A stretch of DNA of 64,000 nt, taken from NCBI GenBank assembly GCA_021776025.1, contig JAJFGR010000007.1, forward strand, positions 248,001 to 312,000. The letters are read 5' to 3'. The notes below the pieces were generated by a model. It did not search any database, had not been told where the DNA came from, and saw only the letters and a list, made by a program, of their open reading frames with translations. Shown piece by piece: positions 35,881-44,519 of the stretch. Each line of letters begins with the position of its first letter. Position 1 is the first letter of the stretch. Made by a program: the position numbers and the translations under genes. This stretch comes from Alphaproteobacteria bacterium (GTDB lineage: Bacteria > Pseudomonadota > Alphaproteobacteria > Micavibrionales > Micavibrionaceae).

Positions 35881-38466
35881 ATGGGTATTCTTTCTATGAG
35901 TATGCAAGGTGCTGAAAGTAAACATGATTTTATGTTGCGCTTCTTAAAGGTGAAGGAGCGTTCGCCGCAATTTGCTCAATTTCTTTTTCTGTTTTGTGGC
36001 TTGGCGTTAACGCTGAGCGCATTTTTCATCTTAAAATCCTTTGTTCATGGGTTGGTAGAAGAGGAGAATGCCAAGGTTTCCCAGGATTTTGTGGAAGAGG
36101 TGGTGCATGATTTTTATGAGTTTACCCTGCCGTTGGCAAAAATTTCTGAACTTATAGTGCTTTCAGGCAGTCAAAACAGTGAGGATATTAAGCGTATTCT
36201 TGAGCGTAAACGTAACGATTACAGATATTATTCGCAAATTATATGGTTTCATAAAACGACAGAGGGACGTTGGACGTTTTCAAATCTGCTTGAAAAGAAT
36301 ATTTTGCAGATAAATACGGTTCAGCCCGATGGGGTGTTTCTTAAGGCCGCGTTGGACAGTGGGGTGATGAATACCAGTGATATTCGTTTAGCGCCGGAGC
36401 TTCATAGTTTTCAAGTACAAAAACATCGCAATTCTCCGAAAATATCATCTCAGCCTTTTGTCATGACAAAGGTTGTTTCGCCGGGGGAAGAAGGCCGTGG
36501 GTTTTTGGTCGCTGTCGCCGATGCGGCACAAATTTTTAGTGAAGAATGGATTACAGGTCACCGTATGCTGTCGTTTATGAAGGTGCATGATGTGAATGGC
36601 AATATACAGATTTTTGAGTTTGAGAGACAGATTGAGGGGCAAGCGGCATTAGAAGGAATTCGGCAAGCTTATGAATTTCCGTTTGCGGGACGGAATTTTG
36701 AGGTTCTCGGTGTTTTTGTGCAAGATCAACGCTCTAGGTTCTTAAATGTTTTCCCCTATATCGTTGGGGTTTTTGGATTGTTTTTGGTTGGAGTAGGGGC
36801 TCTTTACCTTCGCCGTAATCAGCAACAGGCGGATGTACTTTCGAAAATGAATGAGGCTCTTGAGCAGAAGAATTACGAGCTTAAAGTCGAAGCTGAGGAA
36901 CGTGACCGACTTAATCAGACTATTAGAGATACCGAAAAGAAAAGCCGAGATATTGTGAACGCTGTAGGTGATATCATATTTGAAGCTGATGAAAATGGAC
37001 GTATTGTGTTTTTGAATAAGGCTTGGAAAGATATTACAAACTTTGATGTTGCGCAGACAATAGGCCAATCTTTTGTGCAGCTTATTCATCCCGATAATCA
37101 TGAACAGCTATTGTCTGATTTTTCTTCGCTGGTTAGCGGCAAAAAACAAAGTGTGCGCCATTTTACACAGGTGCGTGTGGCAGATGGCACATTTAAAGCG
37201 GTTGAGGTTGCGATGAATTCTGCTGCTGATGCGGGAGTGATTGGGACATTTACGGACATTGAAGAGCGCCGCAAGGTTGAGCGTGCTTTAAGTAATGCAG
37301 AGAGAAAATATCGCAGCATTGTTGAAAATGCTGCGGGCGGTATTTTTCAGCTAACGCCAGAGGGGCTGTATTTAAGCGCCAATCCAGCTTTTGCGCGTAT
37401 TTTAGGTTACGATAATCCTGAGCTGTTATTGCGTGAAGTTAAGAATGCGAATGAGCAGCTTTATGTTGATAGGGCGCGCAGGCAAGCATTTTACAAGGAA
37501 TTAAGCGCTACAAGAGAAACGTTATCTCAAGATGTTCAGATGCATAGGCGTGATGGAGAGCTTATTTGGGTTCAGGAAAGTGCACGCGCTGTTCAGGATG
37601 AAAACGGGCAGCTGCTCTTTATTGAAGGCAGCGTTGAAGATATTACGCAGCGCCGGGAGTCTGAGGTCGCTATACAGCAAGCCAAGGTGCATTCTGACCT
37701 TGCAAACCGAGCTAAGTCTGAATTTTTGTCAAACATGAGCCATGAGTTGCGCACGCCGTTAAATTCGATTATCGGGTTTTCCGAGATGATCAGGAACGAG
37801 GTTTACGGCAAGATAGAGCAACGCTCTTATTGGGAGTATGCGCGGGATATTCATGAGAGCGGGCAAAAATTATTGCGCGTTATTAATGAGATTCTAGATA
37901 TTTCCAAGATTGAAGCTGGTGAGCGGCAACTCAATGAAGGGGTCGTGAATATTGCCAGTCTTGTTGATAGCGCGGTGGATCTTTTGGAAACCAAAATTGC
38001 CAATGCTCAGATGGTGATTACGAAGGCCCTGGATGATGTGCCGGATGTGATTGGGGAGGAGCTGGCCTTGAAACAGGTGGTTTTGAACTTGCTTTCAAAT
38101 GCTGTGAAATTTACCCCGGATCAAGGTCGGATTACCATTTCAGGACATGTGGGGCGTGATGGCAGCTTACATTTTTCGGTGACGGATACGGGGATTGGGC
38201 TGGATGAATATGAGGTTGAAAAAGCATTGTCGCCGTTTGGGCAGGTTGATAATGAGTTCGGGCGCAGTGGATCAGGAACCGGGCTTGGGCTAACGCTTGT
38301 TGATGCTTTGGTTAAGTTGCATGGTGGAGAGTTTGAGCTGTTCTCTCAAAAAGGGATTGGAACAACAGCGACAATGATTTTACCGGCCGATCGTATTGCA
38401 AAGTCTGGTAGAGTAACCGCATCTAAAATGATTGGTCATGATAAGGATGAAGAAATTACTGAATAA
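35881..38466 (+). CDS. Membrane sensor histidine kinase with CHASE-like and two PAS domains
   Basis: 861 residues. Transmembrane helices lie at about 36-57 and 290-310; between them is a periplasmic CHASE-like sensor region with HDFYEFTLPLAKISE. A short coiled coil (about 315-350) leads to PAS 1 (about 355-465, DIIFEADENGRIVFLNK) and PAS 2 (about 477-600, GIFQLTPEGLYLSANPAF, with a PAC segment). HisKA has NMSHELRTPLNSIIGFSE with the phospho-His near residue 621; the HATPase has NLLSNAVKFTP near 737 and DTGIGLDEYE. No receiver domain and no adjacent response regulator, so it is an orphan. Several near ATGs exist; the one at 35881 has no clear Shine-Dalgarno sequence. Confidence 0.9.
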   Translation: MGILSMSMQGAESKHDFMLRFLKVKERSPQFAQFLFLFCGLALTLSAFFILKSFVHGLVEEENAKVSQDFVEEVVHDFYEFTLPLAKISELIVLSGSQNSEDIKRILERKRNDYRYYSQIIWFHKTTEGRWTFSNLLEKNILQINTVQPDGVFLKAALDSGVMNTSDIRLAPELHSFQVQKHRNSPKISSQPFVMTKVVSPGEEGRGFLVAVADAAQIFSEEWITGHRMLSFMKVHDVNGNIQIFEFERQIEGQAALEGIRQAYEFPFAGRNFEVLGVFVQDQRSRFLNVFPYIVGVFGLFLVGVGALYLRRNQQQADVLSKMNEALEQKNYELKVEAEERDRLNQTIRDTEKKSRDIVNAVGDIIFEADENGRIVFLNKAWKDITNFDVAQTIGQSFVQLIHPDNHEQLLSDFSSLVSGKKQSVRHFTQVRVADGTFKAVEVAMNSAADAGVIGTFTDIEERRKVERALSNAERKYRSIVENAAGGIFQLTPEGLYLSANPAFARILGYDNPELLLREVKNANEQLYVDRARRQAFYKELSATRETLSQDVQMHRRDGELIWVQESARAVQDENGQLLFIEGSVEDITQRRESEVAIQQAKVHSDLANRAKSEFLSNMSHELRTPLNSIIGFSEMIRNEVYGKIEQRSYWEYARDIHESGQKLLRVINEILDISKIEAGERQLNEGVVNIASLVDSAVDLLETKIANAQMVITKALDDVPDVIGEELALKQVVLNLLSNAVKFTPDQGRITISGHVGRDGSLHFSVTDTGIGLDEYEVEKALSPFGQVDNEFGRSGSGTGLGLTLVDALVKLHGGEFELFSQKGIGTTATMILPADRIAKSGRVTASKMIGHDKDEEITE

Positions 38467-38469
38467 GGC

Positions 38470-39081
38470 TTAATTCAGTTCGACATCTTCTGTCTTTGTA
38501 CTTAATACGCAGCGTGATGTATCGTAACTAAATCCAGCTCTGGCCATTCGTCCCAGCTCTTTTTGCGGGTCATTTTCTTTATCTCTCCTAAAGGGGCCGA
38601 GACGCTTCTTACGCGCAAAGATAAGCGCGGCTTCGAGCTCTGCTTCGGCTGGTGTATCATAATGTTCTATATCAAAATCTTTGAGGGTCTGATCAATGAG
38701 GCTGCTATCAAGCCCTTTTGATTTTAGGTAGGCTTGTATGGTGCGTGTCGATTTGCCGCGGCGGCGCAAGGAATTTACTTTTGAGCGGGTGTAAATTCCG
38801 TCATCCAATAATCCGACATTGATGAACTTCTCTATGAGCGCATCAACCCATGCGGCGCATTGGTCATAGTTTTGCTCTTCATGAGTCATGCAGGAGCGTT
38901 TGACTTTTTGCATCATCACAGTGCGGAAGTTTGCGCTGGAAGAAGAGAAGCGTTCAAGATAGTAAAGCCCGGAATTATGAAGGTAGCTTTCTGTGATTTT
39001 TTTTGGCTTCTTGGGGCCTTGAGCTTTCGGGCGGGCGTTTTCGCTCTTGATATTGGAGGCTGAGGCTTTATCTTGTGACAT
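38470..39081 (-). CDS. recX: RecX-family regulatory protein
   Basis: 203 residues. RecX binds RecA filaments and limits their extension. A Lys/Pro-rich N-terminal extension (about 1-30) precedes three RecX helical repeats: YLERFSSSSANFRTVMMQKV, then ALIEKFINVGLLDDGIYTRS with LRRRGKSTRTIQAYLKSKG, and a C-terminal repeat GRMARAGFSYDTSRCVL. The order and the LRRRGKS segment are diagnostic. recA is not in the window. The stop lies 3 bases from the convergent kinase stop, with no room for a separate terminator. Confidence 0.88.
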   Translation of the reverse strand: MSQDKASASNIKSENARPKAQGPKKPKKITESYLHNSGLYYLERFSSSSANFRTVMMQKVKRSCMTHEEQNYDQCAAWVDALIEKFINVGLLDDGIYTRSKVNSLRRRGKSTRTIQAYLKSKGLDSSLIDQTLKDFDIEHYDTPAEAELEAALIFARKKRLGPFRRDKENDPQKELGRMARAGFSYDTSRCVLSTKTEDVELN

Positions 39082-39111
39082 GCACTAACATTAACCGAAA
39101 ATATTATCCGA

Positions 39112-39900
39112 ATGCCAGAGCCGTTAAAAATTAATACCTTCAACCATATTGGGTTGTTGACCTTGATAAAGCGTGAGATTGATCGTTTTGCCAATGTTTA
39201 TTTGCAAACAATCGTCGCGCCGGTGATTACAACATTGCTGTTTTATACAGTGTTTGCCTTGGCCTTTGGTGGGGTGGCACGGCAGGTTGGTGATGTGCCG
39301 TTTCTTGAGTTCTTGGCGCCGGGCCTGATTATGATGACGATGGTGCAGAACGCGTTTGCCAACACATCATCATCGATTGTGATTTCAAAGGTTCAGGGGA
39401 ATATTGTTGATATTTTGCTGCCGCCGCTTTCAGATTTTGAGCTGTATATTGGTTTTACCGTTGGTTCGGTTAGCCGCGGTTTGATTGTCGGTATCGTGAC
39501 GGGCGTTGTTGTCAGCTTTTTTGTGCCCTTGAGTATTGTGTCATGGGGGCTGGTTTTGGCTTATGCCGTGCTGGGGACTATGATGCTTGGCTCCTTGGGT
39601 TTAGCTGCCGGGATATGGTCTGAGCGATTTGATCATATTGCCGGGGTTACGAATTTTATTGTGACGCCGCTGACTTTTCTGTCGGGCACGTTTTATTCTG
39701 TGGAGTCATTGCCGCCAATGTGGCAGGGTTTGGCGCATTATAACCCGTTTTTTTACATGATTGACGGGTTTCGCAGCGGTTTTATTGGTCAAGCAGATGG
39801 TGATCCAGCTATTGGAATTGCTGTTCTTGTCAGTATAAATTTGTTTTTGGCGCTACTCACTTTTTGGATGTTAAGGACCGGATACAAAATTAGAAGCTAA
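39112..39900 (+). CDS. ABC-2 type transporter permease
   Basis: 262 residues with 6 predicted helices. Typical ABC-2 features are a cytoplasmic amphipathic N-terminus (LIKREIDRFANVYLQTI), then FLAPGLIMMTMVQNAF and the C-terminal signature TFLSGTFYSVESLPPMWQ with HYNPFFYMIDGFRSGFIG. Members of this group export polysaccharide, drugs or other compounds with a separate ATPase. No ATPase gene lies next to it. It is divergent from recX (30-bp gap) and followed by hslO after 33 bp. Confidence 0.88.
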   Translation: MPEPLKINTFNHIGLLTLIKREIDRFANVYLQTIVAPVITTLLFYTVFALAFGGVARQVGDVPFLEFLAPGLIMMTMVQNAFANTSSSIVISKVQGNIVDILLPPLSDFELYIGFTVGSVSRGLIVGIVTGVVVSFFVPLSIVSWGLVLAYAVLGTMMLGSLGLAAGIWSERFDHIAGVTNFIVTPLTFLSGTFYSVESLPPMWQGLAHYNPFFYMIDGFRSGFIGQADGDPAIGIAVLVSINLFLALLTFWMLRTGYKIRS

Positions 39901-39933
39901 AAATTCACTTAAATTTCATGATACAATAGAGAT

Positions 39934-40920
39934 ATGGACGAATATACCGAAGATAGTGTGGTTGATACACTGGGCGCGTTCGAGCAGGCCGATGACAATG
40001 TTATACAAACATTTCAATTGGATGCGTCGTCTTTGCGCGGGCGCGCTGTGCGCCTTGGCGGGGTTTTAAACGATATTCTAGAGCCGCATAATTACCCCAA
40101 TCCTGTGGCGCATCTAGTGGCGGAAACTGCGACTTTGGCGCTGCTTTTATCCTCTATGTTAAAATATGACGGAATTTTTACGCTGCAGACGAAGGGTGAT
40201 GGGCCGGTGAGTATGCTGGTTGCGGATGTGACGAATTCGGGCGAGGTTCGGGCTTGTGCCAGTTTTGATGCGGAGCGCGTTGAGCTTGCGCGTAAGCAGC
40301 TTTCTGCGCTGAAAACGCCGGAAAGTTCGCGTAATCATTTGGCACAGTATTTAGGGAAAGGGCATATTGCCTTTACGGTTGATCAAGGAGATGCGGCCGA
40401 GCCGCATCAAGGTATTGTTGACCTTCAAGGGTCTTCGCTTGTTGATTGTGTGCAGCATTATTTTAATCAGTCGGAGCAAATTGGTACAGGCATGAAAATG
40501 GCAATTGGTTTACGAGACGGACTGTGGCGCGGTGGTGGCATTATGCTGCAAAAATCACCAGAAGGTGATGGGCAATCTGAGCAATCTATAGGTAATCTGG
40601 ATGAAGATGATTGGCGCCGGGCGATGATTTTGATGGAATCATGCACTGATGATGAATTGCTGGATGCGGATTTGCATTCGAATATGTTGCTAATCAGGCT
40701 TTTTCATGAAGAAGGTGTGCGAGTGTTTGAACCTGTTCATGTTGAAAAAGCATGCCGGTGTAGCGCAGAAAAGGTGCGCAGTATTTTGTCAATGATGCCT
40801 GCTGAGGATCTTGATTATATGGAGATAGATGGTGAGATAGAAATGCGCTGTGAATTTTGCAGTCATGAATATAGTTACCCGCGCAGTGAGTTTAAAACGG
40901 CGAAGCCAAAATCTGACTAA
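39934..40920 (+). CDS. hslO: Redox-regulated chaperone Hsp33
   Basis: A holdase activated by oxidation and unfolding. 328 residues, with an N-terminal chaperone domain (about 20-215) and a C-terminal zinc switch with Cys in KACRCSAEKV and RCEFCSHEYSY, the CxC...CxxC set that binds zinc when reduced. It is slightly longer than E. coli Hsp33 because of an N-terminal acidic extension. Convergent with trkH. Confidence 0.93.
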   Translation: MDEYTEDSVVDTLGAFEQADDNVIQTFQLDASSLRGRAVRLGGVLNDILEPHNYPNPVAHLVAETATLALLLSSMLKYDGIFTLQTKGDGPVSMLVADVTNSGEVRACASFDAERVELARKQLSALKTPESSRNHLAQYLGKGHIAFTVDQGDAAEPHQGIVDLQGSSLVDCVQHYFNQSEQIGTGMKMAIGLRDGLWRGGGIMLQKSPEGDGQSEQSIGNLDEDDWRRAMILMESCTDDELLDADLHSNMLLIRLFHEEGVRVFEPVHVEKACRCSAEKVRSILSMMPAEDLDYMEIDGEIEMRCEFCSHEYSYPRSEFKTAKPKSD

Positions 40921-40936
40921 GATTGATCAATAAATT

Positions 40937-42379
40937 TTAATGCTTCCAGAATGATGGGTGCAGCAAGACAAAAGCGGCGAGAATTTCCAGCCGACCTAAA
41001 AGCATGCCGGTGCTCAGGATCCATTTTGCGCTATCGGGCAGAGGGGCGAAGTTCCCTGATGGGCCGATGACATCGCCTAAGCCCGGGCCGACATTGGATA
41101 TTGAGGTCATGGCGCCGGAAAGAGCGGTAATGAAATCCAGGCCGACGGCTGATAGTGCTAAAGCAAGCCCCATAAAACATACGGCATAGAGAACCAGAAA
41201 ACTCATGACAGAAAGCGGGACATCTTCGGGGATGGGTTTGCCGTTATAGTGCGCAAGAAATGTTCCATTCGGGTGCAACAATTTTTTGATCTGGACTTTG
41301 GTGATTGATAAGAAAATCTGAAAGCGGAAGATTTTGATACCGCAGGATGTAGAGCCGGCGCAGGCGCCCATCGCCATCAGGAAGAAAAGCATGGCGACGA
41401 CGAAGCCGCCCCAATGATCATATTGCTCGGTGGCGTATCCTGTTCCCGTCATCAGCGAGGTGATGTTGAAAGAGGAGCCGATGAGGGCCGCACCAAAGGT
41501 CATGCTTTGATGCACCATAAGGTAGAGCGTGGTGATCACAATTGAGCCGAGCAATATTGCGAGAAACCAACGAACCTGTGGGTCACGTAATAGGGGCGTG
41601 ATGTTGCCGCGCACGGCCTTGAGGTAAAGCACGAAGGGTATACCGGCCAGAACCATGAAAAAGATCGCGATGGTGTCGACAGCTTTGTTATTAAAATGGC
41701 CGATTGAACCGTCATAGGTAGAGAATCCCCCGGTTGCAATGGTGGTCATGGCGTGGGCGAGGGCGTCAAACTTCCCCATGCCAGCGGCAAGATAGGCGAT
41801 GACGCAGGCTATGGTCATTAATACGTAGATGAAACCGATGGAGCTGGCCAGTTGCGCGGTGCGTGGAAGGGCTTTTTCGCTTTCGGAAAGCTCGGTGCTG
41901 AAAATCTGCATACCCCCAACGCTAAGGAATGGCAGTACAGACATGGCCATGATGATGATACCAATGCCGCCAAGCCACTGGAGGATTGCGCGCCAGAGCA
42001 AAATGCCCGGTGGAGCGGTGTCTAGCCCAGTGATGACGGTGGAGCCGGTGGTGGTGATGCCTGATACGGCTTCAAAGAAGGCATCGGTGAAACTCATATT
42101 CATTGCCGAGAGGTTGAAAGGCAAAGCGGCAAAGATTGAAAGGCCGATCCAGCTGAGGAAGGTCATCATAAAGGCTTGACGTATGGAGAGGCTAAATTCG
42201 AGTCCAACATTGCTGAGAATAAGTGAGCCACCGAAAAATGAGGTGATGACGATGCAGAGGAAGAAGACTTTCCAGTCCTTATTGCCCCAGTAGATATCCG
42301 CCAGCATTGGTAGCACCATGCTTACTGCCAAAATCGACAGGAAGATACCTAAGATATAAAGGATAGGTCTAAAATCCAT
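40937..42379 (-). CDS. trkH: TrkH/KtrB-family potassium uptake channel subunit
   Basis: 480 residues with about 10-12 helices and four P-loop repeats, each with a selectivity-filter glycine: GITTTGSTVITG, then TIATGGFST, TGTGYATEQYD (third) and SNVGPGLGD (fourth). It takes up K+ with the NAD(H)-binding regulator TrkA, which is not in the window. The stop is 17 bp from the convergent hslO stop. Confidence 0.93.
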   Translation of the reverse strand: MDFRPILYILGIFLSILAVSMVLPMLADIYWGNKDWKVFFLCIVITSFFGGSLILSNVGLEFSLSIRQAFMMTFLSWIGLSIFAALPFNLSAMNMSFTDAFFEAVSGITTTGSTVITGLDTAPPGILLWRAILQWLGGIGIIIMAMSVLPFLSVGGMQIFSTELSESEKALPRTAQLASSIGFIYVLMTIACVIAYLAAGMGKFDALAHAMTTIATGGFSTYDGSIGHFNNKAVDTIAIFFMVLAGIPFVLYLKAVRGNITPLLRDPQVRWFLAILLGSIVITTLYLMVHQSMTFGAALIGSSFNITSLMTGTGYATEQYDHWGGFVVAMLFFLMAMGACAGSTSCGIKIFRFQIFLSITKVQIKKLLHPNGTFLAHYNGKPIPEDVPLSVMSFLVLYAVCFMGLALALSAVGLDFITALSGAMTSISNVGPGLGDVIGPSGNFAPLPDSAKWILSTGMLLGRLEILAAFVLLHPSFWKH

Positions 42380-42426
42380 GAGGTGGCGGTGTCCTCTTAA
42401 CTTTATGGTGGGTGGCTTATGGCCAT

Positions 42427-42463
42427 AAAAAAAGCCGAAGCATTTGTATATGCCTCGGCTTTA
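42427..42463 (-). terminator. Rho-independent terminator of the OmpA-like gene
   Basis: Read leftward: AAAGCCGA-GGCAT, a 7-base loop, ATGC-TTCGGCTTT, then TTTTA; a long stem with one interruption and T run. It separates the OmpA-like gene from trkH. Confidence 0.88.
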
Positions 42464-42494
42464 ATTTAAACGATCGCTCTCTTGGTTGAAAGAG

Positions 42495-43412
42495 CTAGTT
42501 AAAAGAGATATTCACGCGGCGATTGGCCGGCTCGCGAATGTTATCAGGTGTTTCAACGAGAAGCTCAGTCTCACCCATAGCGTTGACGCTGACCAAGCTT
42601 GTGTCCACGCCACGTGCAACAAGCGCATCTTTTACGTTGTTGGCGCGTTTAAAGGCTAGGCGTTCGTTGTATTTATGCGGCCCTGAAGTATCGGTGTGAC
42701 CAACCACGTTGATTGTTTGTGGTGGGTTTTTCGCAACTTCGTCAGACACGGCGTCCAGAACATTGAGGGCGCCAGAGCCGAGTTCAGATGAATCCCAGTT
42801 GAAGAATACGAGGTACATTGCGTTTTCCGCAGCCATAGGGGCGCTTGGATCAACATCGAACGCACCATCATCGATAATTTCCGGTTCAGCTGCTGGTGGA
42901 GCTTGCAGCATGCCTTCAAGTTCGGCGATGTTTCTTAGGAAATCATCTTTACAGGCTTGCTCACCACCGGCGTCATGCCAGTTTTCTTCTTGGCCTTCAA
43001 TCCAGCAATCAAATTTGACTTGGGTTCTGGCTGCGAGTTCAGGGGCAACTTCACGTCCACCAAGATCATAGGCTACGATGAGCCTTCCTCGTGCGGCGCT
43101 GAGCTCTCTGATGTGATCGTCGCTGAGGTTCCAGTCTACGACAGGCTCAGGAAGAACGACTTCACCAGATGAGGCGGCTAAACCTTTGCGAGCGAAATGC
43201 AGCGCATCGGGATAGTCGAACATATCTTTAAGTTCGCTGTTGGCGAAGTCGCGGTATTCACCCGCGAGGCTTTGTGTAAATGGGCTTCCAACGGGCTGAG
43301 CATCATTTAATGCCTCGACCTCACTGAAACTTGTGAAGGCTGTACAGGCAGTTGTTGTTCCCGCCAAGGCCAGCATACCGGCTGTTAGAATTAAATTGCG
43401 CAGCGTTTTCAT
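42495..43412 (-). CDS. OmpA-family outer-membrane lipoprotein (peptidoglycan-binding)
   Basis: 305 residues. A signal peptide of 22 residues ends LAGTTTAC, a plausible lipobox with Cys23, although Thr at -3 is unusual. The middle region (about 60-200) has no clear domain, with two Cys (near residues 134 and 152) that may pair. The C-terminal OmpA/MotB domain (about 200-305) has NVVGHTDTSGPHKYNERLAF, of which GHTDTSG is key, and REPANRRVNI. The domain anchors the outer membrane to peptidoglycan. AAGGAGCAC lies upstream of the ATG. The 450-bp upstream region is shared with the DJ-1-like gene. Confidence 0.88.
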   Translation of the reverse strand: MKTLRNLILTAGMLALAGTTTACTAFTSFSEVEALNDAQPVGSPFTQSLAGEYRDFANSELKDMFDYPDALHFARKGLAASSGEVVLPEPVVDWNLSDDHIRELSAARGRLIVAYDLGGREVAPELAARTQVKFDCWIEGQEENWHDAGGEQACKDDFLRNIAELEGMLQAPPAAEPEIIDDGAFDVDPSAPMAAENAMYLVFFNWDSSELGSGALNVLDAVSDEVAKNPPQTINVVGHTDTSGPHKYNERLAFKRANNVKDALVARGVDTSLVSVNAMGETELLVETPDNIREPANRRVNISFN

Positions 43413-43583
43413 TAAAGTGCTCCTTAAAAAACGTAAAAATCAGCATATAAAGTAGTAAGTTACATAAGCTTTTAATCTGCTGTCGTGAGAATGTAAAGTT
43501 AGTTTCCATGTTAAAACAAGGTTTTCAGGGGATTTTTTTGTTAAAATCATCGATATTTCATAAAGTGATTCTTTTTTATTATG

Positions 43584-43592
43584 TGCAGTGCG
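43584..43592. promoter_or_regulatory. TGC-rich box 1 (candidate PhaR site)
   Basis: TGCAGTGCG in the context TATGTGCAGTGCGCTTTTTA. It resembles the box upstream of phaA (TGCACTGCA), read on the other strand. Confidence 0.3.
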
Positions 43593-43705
43593 CTTTTTAG
43601 GGTGTTTTGAGTGATAATTTTAAAAAAAAATGCTTTCTCCACATATTTTTGGTTTTTGCCGGAAATATAAGCAAAGTAACCTTATATTAAGAGATTATGG
43701 TTTTT

Positions 43706-43714
43706 TGCAGTGCA
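43706..43714. promoter_or_regulatory. TGC-rich box 2 (candidate PhaR site)
   Basis: TGCAGTGCA, preceded by TTTTT, is the exact reverse complement of TGCACTGCA found upstream of phaA at 51392-51400, also preceded by a T run. It lies 149 bp before the DJ-1-like start. Confidence 0.4.
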
Positions 43715-43862
43715 CATAAAGGTTGACTCTTTGCTGCCAGAATATACATACAGGGGCATATTTGGTGTGCGGGTAGACTGCGTTGATTGATTTATCGTCC
43801 AGATCTTTCGTTTTCACGAAGGCCAACACTACAAAAAGACAAAAGAAAACAGGAATAAGGCA

Positions 43863-44480
43863 ATGAAAAGACCTCTGCTTGGCCAGAAAGTGGCTGTGCT
43901 TGTTGCAAATGGATTTTGCGAGAAAGACTTAACGTTTACACAAAAGATGATGATGAACGAAGGCGCGACCTTGCGGATCATTAGTATGGATCAAGGTTTG
44001 GTTAACAGCTGGAACGATGATCCCGGTCAGGAAGGCTGGGGTCTGAATTTTGCTGCCGATCAGGTCTTAAGCAAGGCTCTTGCTATTGATTACGACATGC
44101 TGATTGTGCCCGGCGGGAGAAGAAGCGTTGAAAAGCTTGAGCTGACAGGGCATGCGCGGCGTTTCATTGGCGGTTTTATCGATTCCAATAAGCCGGTTGC
44201 GATTTATGATAAGGCTTTAGAGTTGTTGTTGTTTTCCGAGCGTGCAGAAGGCTTGATAGTTGCGGGACCTGTGAGTTTTCGTGAGCGCGCAGAAAAGCAT
44301 GGAGCGCGCTGGTCCGAAGGATCTTATAGTATTAGCGGGAGTGTTATTACGGGTTTGAGCAACGGAGAGACACGCGAAAATTATGCCTTCGTTGTGAGTG
44401 AGTTTTTTGTAGCGCAGCTTTTGGGTGAAGAAAATTCTGAAAAAACCGAAGAAAAACTTCCAGAATCTGTCGCTGCCTGA
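43863..44480 (+). CDS. DJ-1/PfpI-like protein without the nucleophilic Cys
   Basis: 205 residues of the class I glutamine amidotransferase-like fold. KVAVLVANGFCEKDLTF at the start and YDMLIVPGGRRSVEKL in the middle match the DJ-1/PfpI and catalase-C-terminal group. At the nucleophile elbow, where the family has A-x-C-H-G, this protein reads VAIYDKALELL, so the catalytic Cys and His are absent, as in the C-terminal domain of KatE-type catalases. A protease or glyoxalase role is therefore unlikely; a binding or structural role is more plausible. A Glu/Ser-rich tail follows the domain. It is followed by prfB after 39 bp. Confidence 0.8.
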   Translation: MKRPLLGQKVAVLVANGFCEKDLTFTQKMMMNEGATLRIISMDQGLVNSWNDDPGQEGWGLNFAADQVLSKALAIDYDMLIVPGGRRSVEKLELTGHARRFIGGFIDSNKPVAIYDKALELLLFSERAEGLIVAGPVSFRERAEKHGARWSEGSYSISGSVITGLSNGETRENYAFVVSEFFVAQLLGEENSEKTEEKLPESVAA

Positions 44481-44507
44481 TTATAATCCCATCGACTGGG
44501 GTTATAA
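44481..44507. repeat. 27-bp hairpin between the DJ-1-like gene and prfB
   Basis: TTATAATCCCA, loop TCGAC, TGGGGTTATAA: an 11-bp stem with one G-T pair. The right arm runs into the prfB Shine-Dalgarno (AAGGA at 44506-44510). No T run follows, so it is not a standard terminator. It may be an operator or a translational element. Confidence 0.5.
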
Positions 44508-44519
44508 GGAATAAGAATC

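Larger units (their letters stand above)
43413..43862. other. 450-bp gene-free region with promoters and TGC boxes
   Basis: No frame here looks coding. It is AT-rich and lies between the divergent OmpA-like and DJ-1-like genes, so it should hold both promoters. Two TGC-rich boxes are described separately. A TTGACT at 43723-43728 has only a poorly spaced -10 partner (TATACA at 43743). A short A9 tract lies near 43621. A small RNA cannot be excluded. Confidence 0.6.

Noticed and set aside
43723-43748. TTGACT ... TATACA promoter upstream of the DJ-1-like gene
   Set aside because: The 14-base spacer is too short for a sigma-70 promoter.
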